From Chryseobacterium shigense (lineage in GTDB: Bacteria; Bacteroidota; Bacteroidia; Flavobacteriales; Weeksellaceae), in NCBI RefSeq assembly GCF_900156575.1, contig NZ_FTNY01000002.1, positions 186,001-250,000 of the forward strand: a stretch of DNA of 64,000 bases, read 5' to 3'. The position numbers and the translations under genes were made by a program. Positions 1-7,383 of the stretch are shown here, one piece after another (the stretch's first letter is position 1; the number at the start of each line of letters is the position of its first letter). Under the pieces are notes generated by a model. It had not been told where the DNA came from and did no database searches. It saw only the letters and a list, made by a program, of their open reading frames with translations.

Positions 1-155
1 AATGTTTCAATGATCTGATCACCTGAAATATTAGCCTTTACCGGCTCCGAAACAGCGGATGTCTCAGAGGGCAATGCTTGTGCCTCCGTATTTTCTTTTT
101 TAGAACAGGAAAGGAGGAAAAACCCCACAGCTCCTGCCAAAAGGAATTTTTTCAT
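1..155 (-). CDS. Partial lipoprotein, possibly a small c-type cytochrome
   Basis: Only the first 51 codons are inside the window; the gene runs off the left edge. The N-terminus is a short hydrophobic signal followed by a lipobox-like FFLLSC and a charged SKKEN stretch, so it is probably an outer-membrane or periplasmic lipoprotein. The ATG overlaps the stop of the upstream gene by one base (TAATG), so the two are translationally coupled. Small cytochrome c lipoproteins of related bacteria have a similar start, but no CxxCH motif falls within the visible part, so that identity is a guess. Confidence 0.55.
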   Translation of the reverse strand, partial: MKKFLLAGAVGFFLLSCSKKENTEAQALPSETSAVSEPVKANISGDQIIET

Positions 156-379
156 TATTTTTTCGCTGCAGTAGAATCTGTTTTAGCAGCTTCAGGAGTT
201 GCTGATGCCGGAGTTGTTGCAGCAGCCGGAGCAGCTTTCTTAGCCGTAGAGTCTACTACTGTCGTAGTTTCAGGCTCTTCAAGCATCGTGTTGCTGTCCT
301 GTAATGTATGATCTGGCTTTTTAGAGCAGTTTACCACTAATAAACTTCCGATAAATGCAATTGCTAATACTTTTCTCAT
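155..379 (-). CDS. Small Ala/Thr-rich lipoprotein, function unknown
   Basis: This 74-residue protein starts with a signal sequence ending in VVNC, which looks like a lipobox. It then continues as a low-complexity tail rich in Ala, Thr, Pro and Lys. I chose the ATG at 379 because it places the signal peptide at the N-terminus; an in-frame upstream ATG at 433 would add an implausible 18-residue extension. The stop overlaps the start of the next lipoprotein gene by one base, so they form a pair. No domain is recognised. The disordered tail suggests a surface or periplasmic tether rather than an enzyme. Confidence 0.6.
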   Translation of the reverse strand: MRKVLAIAFIGSLLVVNCSKKPDHTLQDSNTMLEEPETTTVVDSTAKKAAPAAATTPASATPEAAKTDSTAAKK

Positions 380-518
380 TATTTTTTCTATAAAATTTAG
401 ACAAAAATATAAAAAATAAGCGTTTAAACTCATGACAAATGTTCATCTTATTTATATTTCTCCGGAAAATTAATGTTTAGATAATGATTATTTGTACCGA
501 TAGTTTTACATTTAAGCT

Positions 519-1163
519 ATGATTTTCATCTCCAAAATCCTGTTTTTCACCAGTCATCATGGTTTTTATACCGTGATTATCCTTCTGGTGTTCTTTAGTC
601 TGCTTTCTTTTGTGACCAAAAAGGCCTGGTTCCTCGCACCGATTATTCCTCTGGCTATAGTGAATGGTGTTGCCGGACAGTATCTGAATGCATGGTTTCT
701 AAATAAATACGGCGTTGAGAGTACAGCCATCATCACCTCGGATGTAGAAACCAATTCTACCCTGAATGACATGTATATTCATGATTACGAAGCCATTGTC
801 AAAAAAAAGGACGGAAAATTCATATCAACCTTCTTTTCGACGACCAGTGCAACCATTTACCCGATTGAGAATGCCATCAGAATTCCTGCGATGGGCCAAT
901 ATTTCCCGGTAAAATATATTCCGGGATATGAGAAAAACATCGTGATTCTTTATGATCAATCCGAGGAAGGAAGCAATAGGCTGAAGTATGAAAAAATAGC
1001 GCCGATCCAATCAGCAAAGATCAAATATGAGGCAGACAAAACAAATAAAGAATTCATTGAAGAATATATTGCCGCACTGGAAGATTATCTAAAAAGCTAT
1101 GACAGTGAAGAGTACAAAGCAAAAATAGAGGAATTAAAAACAGAGTTGAAGCAGCTTAAATAA
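519..1163 (+). CDS. Membrane-anchored hypothetical protein, 214 aa
   Basis: I do not recognise this family. The N-terminal 60 residues contain two hydrophobic segments (about 15-33 and 37-57), predicted to be a transmembrane hairpin. A soluble domain of about 100 residues follows, with beta-type patterning and a conserved-looking PVKYIPGYEKN stretch near residue 130. The C-terminal 45 residues are highly charged (EYIAALEDYLKSYDSEEYKAK) and look helical or coiled. It is a single gene, transcribed toward the trp leader and separated from it by about 85 bp. Codon use matches the neighbours. Confidence 0.6.
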   Translation: MIFISKILFFTSHHGFYTVIILLVFFSLLSFVTKKAWFLAPIIPLAIVNGVAGQYLNAWFLNKYGVESTAIITSDVETNSTLNDMYIHDYEAIVKKKDGKFISTFFSTTSATIYPIENAIRIPAMGQYFPVKYIPGYEKNIVILYDQSEEGSNRLKYEKIAPIQSAKIKYEADKTNKEFIEEYIAALEDYLKSYDSEEYKAKIEELKTELKQLK

Positions 1164-1203
1164 AGGGTTTCTATTTTAAGTTTTATAATTTTCAGACTTT
1201 TTC

Positions 1204-1235
1204 TTGTTTTTGTATTAAAAAAATTTCTACATTTG
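1204..1235 (+). promoter_or_regulatory. Putative trp operon promoter (Bacteroidota type)
   Basis: TACATTTG at 1228-1235 fits the Bacteroidota -7 element TAnnTTTG. TTG at 1204-1206 lies 21 bases upstream, within the usual range for the -33 element. Transcription would begin only about 10 bases before the leader peptide start at 1249. No Shine-Dalgarno is evident, as is common in this phylum. Confidence 0.55.
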
Positions 1236-1248
1236 TCCCATGTTTAAT

Positions 1249-1317
1249 ATGAGCAACAATATTTGGTGGTGGCTTTCAAACTCTTCGTCGGGTCTGGAGG
1301 TATTGTCATGTTGCTAA
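1249..1317 (+). CDS. trpL: trp operon leader peptide with three tandem Trp codons
   Basis: This 22-codon ORF reads MSNNIWWWLSNSSSGLEVLSCC and stops with TAA. Three consecutive TGG codons lie at 1264-1272. An in-frame ATG nine bases upstream (1240) is an alternative start. The ORF lies between a Bacteroidota promoter and an intrinsic terminator just ahead of trpE, the arrangement of an attenuation leader: ribosome stalling at Trp codons when charged tRNA-Trp is scarce should prevent terminator formation. Trp-rich leader peptides are well known from enterobacterial trp operons. The assignment here rests on the WWW run, the position and the terminator, not on a database match. Confidence 0.85.
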   Translation: MSNNIWWWLSNSSSGLEVLSCC

Positions 1318-1352
1318 AGATATAGCAGAATAATAAAAATACACAATATATA

Positions 1353-1385
1353 GGCTTTGACGGATTCCGTTGAAGCCTTTTTTTT
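1353..1385 (+). terminator. trp attenuator terminator hairpin
   Basis: GGCTT (1353-1357) pairs with AAGCC (1373-1377) and ACGG pairs with CCGT inside, separated by a TG/TG internal loop, with loop ATT. Eight T residues follow directly (1378-1385). The competing antiterminator could be TTCGTC (1284-1289, inside the leader peptide gene) pairing with GACGGA (1359-1364), which forms most of the 5' arm of the terminator. Confidence 0.8.
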
Positions 1386-1416
1386 ATTTAATCCAAAACA
1401 AAAAAATACAAGTCAG

Positions 1417-2841
1417 ATGTCCATTCAAAAAATTAAAATAAAGACCGATTCTAAAAAAACATTGGGAGACCTTTATACTCCTATGAATATCTATCTTCAG
1501 ATCAGAGACAGATTCCGGGATACGATCCTTCTGGAAAGTTCAGACGCCAAAAATATTGATAATAACTTTTCATTTATTGCTGTTAATGCTGTAGCAGGAA
1601 TTGAAGTTAAAAATCTTACTGAATTTGAAATCAAGCTTCCGGGTTCAGATCCTGTGAAACAGCTGATCGGAGAACGTAATATCGCTGATATTTTTGATGA
1701 TTTCCAAAGTGTTTTCGAATGTGAAACTACCCATGATCCTATTGAACAGACGGCTCAGAGTCTTTTTGGATACACCAGTTTTGAAGCTGTACAGTTCTTT
1801 GAAAACATCCACTTAAAACCACAGAGTCCGGAAGTAGAAATTCCTATTCTCCGTTACAGATTATATCAATATGTCATTGCGATCAATCATTATAACGATG
1901 AGATGCATATCATTGAAAATCAAATTCCTGGTTTAAAGTCCGAACTTTATCTGCTTGAAAATCTGATCAGAAATCAAAATACTCCGGTCTACCCTTTTGA
2001 GAAAATAGATAACGAAACTTCCAATCTTACCGATGAAGAATATATCGAACTGGTAAAAACAGCTCAGAAACATTGCATGAGAGGGGATGTTTTCCAATTG
2101 GTGTTAAGCAGAAGATTTGAACAGAAATTTAAAGGTGATGAATTCAATGTATACCGGGCACTTAGAAATATCAATCCTTCCCCTTATCTTTTCTTTTTTG
2201 ATTATGGAAATTACAAATTATTTGGATCAAGTCCCGAAAGCCAGTTAATTATTAAAGATCATAAAGCAATTATCCATCCTATTGCAGGAACGTTTAAGAG
2301 AACCGGGCATCTGGAAACGGACCTGGAGTCCATAGAAGCATTAAAAAATGATCCAAAAGAAAATGCGGAACACACGATGTTGGTAGATCTGGCCAGAAAT
2401 GATCTTGGAAAATTAGGTAAAAATGTAACGGTTACTAAACTTAAAGAAATCCAACTTTTTTCCCATGTTATTCATATGGTGAGTGAAGTGACGGCTGATC
2501 TTCCGGAAAACCTCAACCCTCTTGATATGGTTTCCGCAACTTTCCCTCAGGGAACTCTAAGCGGTGCTCCTAAGCACAAAGCTCTTCAACTTATCGATCA
2601 ATATGAAAAAGATTCCCGCGGATATTATGGCGGATGTATCGGGATGATCGGATTAAACGGAACCTGCAACCAGGCGATTATGATCCGGACGTTTTTAAGC
2701 AGAAACAATACGCTTTACTATCAGGCGGGAGCCGGACTGGTGGCAAAATCTATCCCTGAAAATGAATTGCAGGAAGTAAACAATAAATTAAATGCACTGA
2801 AAAAAGCAGTAGACAAAGCCGGTAAAATAGTGATGAGTTAA
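1417..2841 (+). CDS. trpE: Anthranilate synthase component I
   Basis: This 474-residue protein is the large subunit of anthranilate synthase. It converts chorismate and ammonia (or glutamine-derived ammonia from TrpG) to anthranilate, the first committed step of tryptophan synthesis. The N-terminal LLES motif (residues 38-41) is the typical Trp feedback-inhibition site. The C-terminal chorismate-binding domain shows GTFKRTG, HTMLVDLARNDLG and GTLSGAPKHKA. I chose the ATG at 1417 because the open frame upstream runs back into the attenuator hairpin. It is the first structural gene of the operon, controlled by the leader and terminator just upstream. Its last codons and stop lie within a heptamer repeat run. 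Confidence 0.96.
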   Translation: MSIQKIKIKTDSKKTLGDLYTPMNIYLQIRDRFRDTILLESSDAKNIDNNFSFIAVNAVAGIEVKNLTEFEIKLPGSDPVKQLIGERNIADIFDDFQSVFECETTHDPIEQTAQSLFGYTSFEAVQFFENIHLKPQSPEVEIPILRYRLYQYVIAINHYNDEMHIIENQIPGLKSELYLLENLIRNQNTPVYPFEKIDNETSNLTDEEYIELVKTAQKHCMRGDVFQLVLSRRFEQKFKGDEFNVYRALRNINPSPYLFFFDYGNYKLFGSSPESQLIIKDHKAIIHPIAGTFKRTGHLETDLESIEALKNDPKENAEHTMLVDLARNDLGKLGKNVTVTKLKEIQLFSHVIHMVSEVTADLPENLNPLDMVSATFPQGTLSGAPKHKALQLIDQYEKDSRGYYGGCIGMIGLNGTCNQAIMIRTFLSRNNTLYYQAGAGLVAKSIPENELQEVNNKLNALKKAVDKAGKIVMS

Positions 2842-2919
2842 AAGTGATGAGTGATAAGTCAACAATAACCGATAACCGATAACCAACAACCAGCAACCAG
2901 CAACCAGCAACTAGCAAAA
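2829..2919 (+). repeat. Run of 13 in-register heptanucleotide repeats at the trpE/trpG junction
   Basis: The sequence divides exactly into 7-base units. These are AGTGATG/AGTGATA types up to 2856, then AGTCAAC, AATAACC, two GATAACC, AACAACC, two AGCAACC, AGCAACT and AGCAAAA. The run includes the last codons and stop of trpE. There is no coding frame through it. Similar 7-base periodicity occurs at other junctions of the same operon. Confidence 0.8.
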
Positions 2920-2946
2920 CTCCCCAAATAATTAAAAAAACAAAAA

Positions 2947-3555
2947 ATGAGCAACGATATAAACCCACCAGCAACTCCCAGCCAACTTAAAGTTCTGGTT
3001 TTTGATAACTACGACAGCTTTACCTACAATCTTGTCCAGATTATTGAACGAGTTCTGGATCAAAAAGTGGATGTGGTAAGAAATGATCAGATCACATTGG
3101 AAGAGATCGGGAAATATGACAAAATTATCCTTTCTCCAGGTCCTGGAATTCCTGAAGAAGCCGGAATATTACTGGAGCTGATCAAAGAATATGCTCCTAC
3201 CAAAAGTATTCTGGGTGTATGTCTCGGACAGCAGGCTATTGCAGAAGCTTTCGGAGGAAACCTGATCAATCTTTCAGAAATTTTTCACGGTGTGGCTACC
3301 TCCGCCGAATTTGTTAAAGAAAACACTAAAATTTTCAAAAACCTGGTTTCAGGAATGGAAGTGGGAAGATACCACAGCTGGGCAGTCAATCCGGTAGGAT
3401 TTCCGGAGGAGCTTGAAATCACAGCGGTGGATAAGGACGGAATGATTATGGCCCTGCAGCACAAAACTTATGATGTACACGGAGTTCAGTTTCACCCCGA
3501 AAGCATTTTAACCCCTGATGGAGAAGTGATTATCAGAAACTTTTTATTGAATTAA
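2947..3555 (+). CDS. trpG: Anthranilate synthase component II, glutamine amidotransferase
   Basis: TrpG (202 aa) hydrolyses glutamine and passes ammonia to TrpE. The class-I amidotransferase triad is visible: nucleophile Cys92 in GVCLGQQ, and His183 and Glu185 in QFHPES. FDNYDSFTYNL is the conserved start of the domain, and SPGPGIP forms the oxyanion region. The first 14 residues (MSNDINPPATPSQL) are an extension beyond the usual start at KVLVFDNYD. No later ATG is available, and the extension is encoded by DNA resembling the adjacent heptamer repeat. It lies 105 bp downstream of trpE, in the same operon. Confidence 0.95.
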   Translation: MSNDINPPATPSQLKVLVFDNYDSFTYNLVQIIERVLDQKVDVVRNDQITLEEIGKYDKIILSPGPGIPEEAGILLELIKEYAPTKSILGVCLGQQAIAEAFGGNLINLSEIFHGVATSAEFVKENTKIFKNLVSGMEVGRYHSWAVNPVGFPEELEITAVDKDGMIMALQHKTYDVHGVQFHPESILTPDGEVIIRNFLLN

Positions 3556-3689
3556 AATACAGCTGGCAAGCGAAAGATGAGCAAAGAAAATTAATGTCAG
3601 TTCAGCCGAAGCTCTAATGTAATTTGTCTACCCTTAGAATTATGAAACCAATAGAAAACGATTACCCGACAACCATAAAAACGCCACAA

Positions 3690-4679
3690 ATGAAAGAAAT
3701 ACTACAATATCTGTTTAATCATCACACTTTGTCTAAATCAGAGGCAAAAGCAACGATGATTGAGATTGCTCAGAATAAATTTAATACCGCAGAGGTTACC
3801 GCTTTCATCAGTGTTTTTCTGATGCGGAATATTACTTTAAAAGAACTGGAAGGTTTTAGAGAAGCCTTACTGCAAATGGCAGTACCTATACAGCTTTATA
3901 CTGACGATACCCTGGATATCGTTGGGACTGGGGGCGATGGAAAAAATACCATTAACATCTCAACACTGGCAAGCTTTGTCGTTGCGGGAGCAGGACAGAA
4001 AGTGGCCAAACACGGAAATTACGGTGCATCTGCTACAACAGGGTCATCAAATGTCATGGAGGAGCTTGGCTATCAGTTCAAAAACAATTCGGAACAACTG
4101 AATGAAGAACTTGATAAAGCCAATATCTGTTTTCTTCATGCTCCATATTTCCATCCTGCTCTTCAGTCTGTGGGCGCCTTAAGAAAAGCTTTAGGATTAA
4201 GAACATTTTTTAATCTTCTGGGGCCACTGGTGAATCCTGCAAAACCAAAATATTCGGTGATTGGAGTCTATAATATGGAAATTGCAAGAATCTATCAATA
4301 TCTTCTGCAAAAAGAAGAACGTGAGTTTACCCTTTTGCACGGTCTGGATGGATATGATGAAATAAGCCTTACCCAAGACAGCAAGATCATTACCAAAAGC
4401 GGGGAAGAGATTTATTCAGCAGCAGATCTGGGGTTTGACTCTGTAAGTCCGGAAAGTATAAAAGGAGGTGAAAACCCTCAGGAGTCTGCCAAAATTTTCA
4501 GGAATATTCTGGAAGGAAATGGCTCATTACAGCAGAATTCTGTGGTTTTGGCTAATGCTTCAACGGCTCTTTTCTATACCCGAAAATTCGGAACGTATGA
4601 AAATTGTCTTTCAGTAGCTAAAGAAAGCCTGGAAAGTGGAAAAGCCTTGAGAAGCCTTGAATTCTTGTTGAATGGTTGA
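3690..4679 (+). CDS. trpD: Anthranilate phosphoribosyltransferase
   Basis: TrpD transfers the phosphoribosyl group of PRPP to anthranilate. The glycine-rich PRPP-binding loop GTGGDGKNTINIST, the KHGNYGASATTGSSNVMEELG segment and GLRTFFNLLGPLVNPA are all present. The start at 3690 gives MKEILQYLFNH..., the canonical beginning of the family, and 329 residues, close to the usual length. An in-frame ATG at 3642 and a TTG at 3624 would add 16-22 residues that look non-conserved. It is the third gene of the trp operon. Confidence 0.93.
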   Translation: MKEILQYLFNHHTLSKSEAKATMIEIAQNKFNTAEVTAFISVFLMRNITLKELEGFREALLQMAVPIQLYTDDTLDIVGTGGDGKNTINISTLASFVVAGAGQKVAKHGNYGASATTGSSNVMEELGYQFKNNSEQLNEELDKANICFLHAPYFHPALQSVGALRKALGLRTFFNLLGPLVNPAKPKYSVIGVYNMEIARIYQYLLQKEEREFTLLHGLDGYDEISLTQDSKIITKSGEEIYSAADLGFDSVSPESIKGGENPQESAKIFRNILEGNGSLQQNSVVLANASTALFYTRKFGTYENCLSVAKESLESGKALRSLEFLLNG

Positions 4680-4706
4680 TTTGGTAACCTTTAAACTATT
4701 TCAGCC

Positions 4707-4734
4707 ACTTCTAAAATCTAACTTCTAGTTTAAA
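4707..4734 (+). repeat. Short heptamer repeat at the trpD/trpC junction
   Basis: ACTTCTA, AAATCTA, ACTTCTA and GTTTAAA follow each other in 7-base register immediately before the trpC start. The run is short, so by itself it could be chance. It gains weight from the longer heptamer runs at other junctions of the operon. Confidence 0.45.
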
Positions 4735-4737
4735 AAA

Positions 4738-5517
4738 ATGACAATACTCGATACAATTATTGAAAGAAAAAGAGAAGAGATTGCAATTTCAAAAGCAGAA
4801 ATTTCAATTGAAAATCTGAAAAATTCTGAGTTTTTTGGAAGAAAAAGTTTTTCTCTGAAAGAATCTCTAAAAAATAAAAACGGAATTATTGCCGAGTTTA
4901 AAAGACAATCTCCTTCAAAAGGGGTTATTAATGATAGTGTTCAGCCTTTGGAAGTAACTTCTGCCTACGAAAATTTTGGGGCATCGGGAATTTCAATCCT
5001 TACCGACCGGGATTTTTTCGGAGGAAGTTTTGATGATATTCTGAATGTCAGAAACCATATCCATATTCCCATTCTAAGAAAAGATTTTATGGTGGATGAC
5101 TATCAATTTTATGAAGCTAAAAGCATGGGAGCTGATGTTGTTTTACTGATCGCGGCATGTCTTTCGCCAGCTCAGGTTCAGGAATTTACAGAATTGGCAC
5201 ATAACTTGGATCTGGAAGTTTTGCTGGAAATTCATACAGAAGAAGAACTGAAACATTGTAATGCAGACATTGATCTCGTAGGCATTAATAATAGAAATTT
5301 AAAAGATTTCAAAGTTGATCTTCACCATTCTGTTCTTTTAAAAGACCAACTGCCCAAAAATGTATTGTCCGTAGCCGAAAGCGGTATTTATCATATCGAT
5401 GATTTTCAATATTTAAAAGAAAAAGGATTTGACGGATTTCTGATGGGAGAATATTTCATGAAAAATCAGGATCCCGCGAAAGCGTTTGAAGAATTTACTG
5501 TACAAATTCAAAGATGA
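4738..5517 (+). CDS. trpC: Indole-3-glycerol phosphate synthase
   Basis: TrpC (259 aa) closes the indole ring of CdRP to give indole-3-glycerol phosphate. Family marks are the start MTILDTIIERKREEI, the catalytic Lys in IAEFKRQSPSKG, the ILRKDFMVDDYQ strand, GINNRNL and VAESGI. The TIM-barrel length is normal. The gene is monofunctional and is followed by a separate trpF, unlike the TrpC-TrpF fusion of enterobacteria. Confidence 0.95.
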   Translation: MTILDTIIERKREEIAISKAEISIENLKNSEFFGRKSFSLKESLKNKNGIIAEFKRQSPSKGVINDSVQPLEVTSAYENFGASGISILTDRDFFGGSFDDILNVRNHIHIPILRKDFMVDDYQFYEAKSMGADVVLLIAACLSPAQVQEFTELAHNLDLEVLLEIHTEEELKHCNADIDLVGINNRNLKDFKVDLHHSVLLKDQLPKNVLSVAESGIYHIDDFQYLKEKGFDGFLMGEYFMKNQDPAKAFEEFTVQIQR

Positions 5518-5558
5518 AATGAAGCTATCAGCTGTAAAACAAAATTATAGTAAACGGG

Positions 5559-5627
5559 CAACTGCCAATCAGTAACTAACCTTATCATCATGAACCTGCA
5601 ACCTTCAACCTACAATCTGCCACCTCA
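5559..5627 (+). repeat. Heptamer repeat spanning the trpC/trpF junction and the trpF start
   Basis: Units CAACTGC, CAATCAG, TAACTAA upstream and AACCTGC, AACCTTC, AACCTAC, AATCTGC, CACCTCA after the trpF ATG are in 7-base steps. The second block (5593-5627) encodes residues 2-12 of TrpF, so a repeat of this class appears to have become coding sequence. Confidence 0.65.
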
Positions 5628-6276
5628 ACTAAAAGTCTGCGGTTTGACAAAACCAGACCAGATCCAGGAGTTGATTTCCATGAAAACAGATTTTCTTGGC
5701 TTTATATTCTACGAAAAATCTCCAAGATATGTTCTTAATCAGATGAAAATCGTAGATATTTTGAAGATCAGTCATCCGGGTAAAACCGGGGTTTTTGTGA
5801 ATGAAAAAATTGAGACGGTTACGCATATTGCGAAAAAAGCAGGCTTACATTTGATCCAACTTCATGGTGACGAATCTGAAGATTTTATAATTGAATTAAG
5901 ACAAAAATTAGAACCTTCCATTAAAATTATAAAGGTCATCAGAATCGGAAACAATAATGAGGAGACCAAAATAAAAATAAAAGAAACCATCAACTCTCTT
6001 ATTTCAGTGGTCGATTATTTTCTTTTTGACACCGATGGGAAAGCATTTGGAGGAACAGGAAAACAGTTCGACTGGACGTTATTGAATGAATTCAAAATCC
6101 CACTTCCCTATTTTCTGAGCGGTGGAATTTCAGAAGAAAACATAGAAAACATCAATCTTTTAAATCAAAAACCATTTGCTATCGACATCAATTCAAAATT
6201 TGAGATAGAACCAGGAAATAAAGACCTGAAAAAAATAAAAAAATTCATTTCAAAAAGTCCCAAAGGAACGATTTAA
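5590..6276 (+). CDS. trpF: Phosphoribosylanthranilate isomerase
   Basis: TrpF (228 aa) catalyses the Amadori rearrangement of PRA to CdRP. Conserved elements are KVCGLTK with the catalytic Cys, FIFYEKSPRY, LHGDES, the catalytic Asp in VDYFLFDT, GGTGKQFDW and FLSGGI. Residues 1-13 (MNLQPSTYNLPPQ) precede the canonical LKVCGLTK start. They are non-conserved and encoded by the heptamer repeat, and no nearer ATG exists. Fifth gene of the operon; an HUH transposase gene follows 45 bp downstream. Confidence 0.94.
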   Translation: MNLQPSTYNLPPQLKVCGLTKPDQIQELISMKTDFLGFIFYEKSPRYVLNQMKIVDILKISHPGKTGVFVNEKIETVTHIAKKAGLHLIQLHGDESEDFIIELRQKLEPSIKIIKVIRIGNNNEETKIKIKETINSLISVVDYFLFDTDGKAFGGTGKQFDWTLLNEFKIPLPYFLSGGISEENIENINLLNQKPFAIDINSKFEIEPGNKDLKKIKKFISKSPKGTI

Positions 6277-6321
6277 CAAAGAATTGAACGAAGTCCAATT
6301 AAAACAAAAAAAACACAAAAA

Positions 6322-6774
6322 ATGCCCCAGTCCCTAGTAAAAAATTACATCCACATTGTTTTCAGTACAAAGTACCGGCAGGATTTCATTGATGAACCAA
6401 TAGAAAAAGAGTTATTTCCCTACATCGCGGCAATATGCAAAGATTTTGAAAGTCCGGCATTGCAGATAGGTGGAAATGATGATCATATTCATATATTATG
6501 TCTTCTTTCAAGAAAAATAGCTTTGATGAAACTGGTTCAGGAAATCAAAGCGCATTCTTCAAAATGGATGAAAACAAAGGGATCTCAATATGAAAATTTC
6601 TTTTGGCAGGATGGATATGGGGCATTTTCGGTAGGTAGAAATGAAGTTAACAGAGTTATTAATTATATCAAAAATCAACGATATCATCATCAACAGCAGA
6701 AGTTTAAGGATGAAATGATTGATCTGCTTGAAAAACATGATGTTGAATATCATGAAAAATATATCTGGGACTGA
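6322..6774 (+). mobile_element. HUH (Y1) transposase, IS200-like or REP-associated type
   Basis: This 150-residue protein is a single-domain Y1 transposase. The HUH metal-binding pair is His55-Ile-His57 in NDDHIHIL, and the likely catalytic tyrosine is Tyr115 in VINYIKNQ. Other family marks are FSTKYRQ near the start and FFWQDGYGAFSV. There is no TnpB partner, and no classical IS ends are seen. Two hairpins lie just downstream (6784-6806 and 6819-6831), as expected for the REP-associated subclass. It sits inside the trp operon in the same orientation, 45 bp after trpF, so it is probably co-transcribed. The reading frame is intact. Confidence 0.88.
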
Positions 6775-6783
6775 ATTGATAAG

Positions 6784-6831
6784 AGTAAAGGATTTTATTC
6801 TTTACTGAAAGTTAAATCGTCCCTTCGGGAC
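6784..6831 (+). repeat. Paired hairpins downstream of the HUH transposase (REP-like)
   Basis: AGTAAAG (6784-6790) pairs with CTTTACT (6800-6806). A second perfect hairpin, GTCCC-TTC-GGGAC, lies at 6819-6831. HUH REP-associated transposases are known to act on such short hairpins. Neither hairpin is followed by a T run, so they are unlikely to be terminators. Confidence 0.55.
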
Positions 6832-6858
6832 TCTCTCAAAAAAAATACACATATAAAG

Positions 6859-7383
6859 ATGATGAACATACATCTGTTAAAAAAAACATTTTATAAAACC
6901 TTATTTCCGCCCAAGTTTGGAAATAAAAAAATCCAGTTGTTGTATAATTTTGTTTCTCAAAATGACAGCGATACGGAATACTGGACTCTGGACGGACAGT
7001 TAAAGGAATTCATTGGAATTATCAAAAGCTTTGATGAAAATGATATTCAGTATTTCTTTGAAAGGATCAGCTTGTGGAACAGTTATTATCTGGTCATTAT
7101 TTCTGACAAATTTCTGGACAGTCATGTGAGAGAACATGTTAAATATGATCTTGGAAAGATTTATGCTAAGATATTTTTGCTTTATGAAGTTTCAGATCCT
7201 TATTTTTTAATTGACAATCTGGAAATTGCTGTTACCATGTATGAGTCGAAAATAGATACGGCGACATTAATTGATCTGATCAGTAAAATTGAATTCATGC
7301 ATCATAAAAAACTGATCACGAGACAGCAACGTAATTATAATATTCAATTTATCAGCAGTCTGACCGATGAGATATCAAATTAA
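6859..7383 (+). CDS. Hypothetical protein, 174 aa, within the trp operon
   Basis: I recognise no domain. The protein is mostly helical in pattern, without signal peptide or membrane segment, and is likely cytoplasmic. The stretch EYWTLDGQLKEFIGIIKSFDENDIQYFFERISLWNSYYLVIISDKF resembles small helical scaffold proteins of unknown role. Its end overlaps the start of the GNAT gene by 17 bp, so the two are translationally coupled. Both lie between the transposase and trpB, which suggests that they entered the operon as cargo or represent a lineage-specific insertion. Confidence 0.6.
   Translation: MMNIHLLKKTFYKTLFPPKFGNKKIQLLYNFVSQNDSDTEYWTLDGQLKEFIGIIKSFDENDIQYFFERISLWNSYYLVIISDKFLDSHVREHVKYDLGKIYAKIFLLYEVSDPYFLIDNLEIAVTMYESKIDTATLIDLISKIEFMHHKKLITRQQRNYNIQFISSLTDEISN

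Noticed and set aside
1357-1416. Upstream extension of the trpE reading frame
   Set aside because: The extra codons lie inside the terminator hairpin and its T tract; the ATG at 1417 gives a canonical TrpE N-terminus.
2829-2919. CRISPR-like array at the trpE/trpG junction
   Set aside because: Units are 7 bases and contiguous with no spacers; this is a short tandem repeat.
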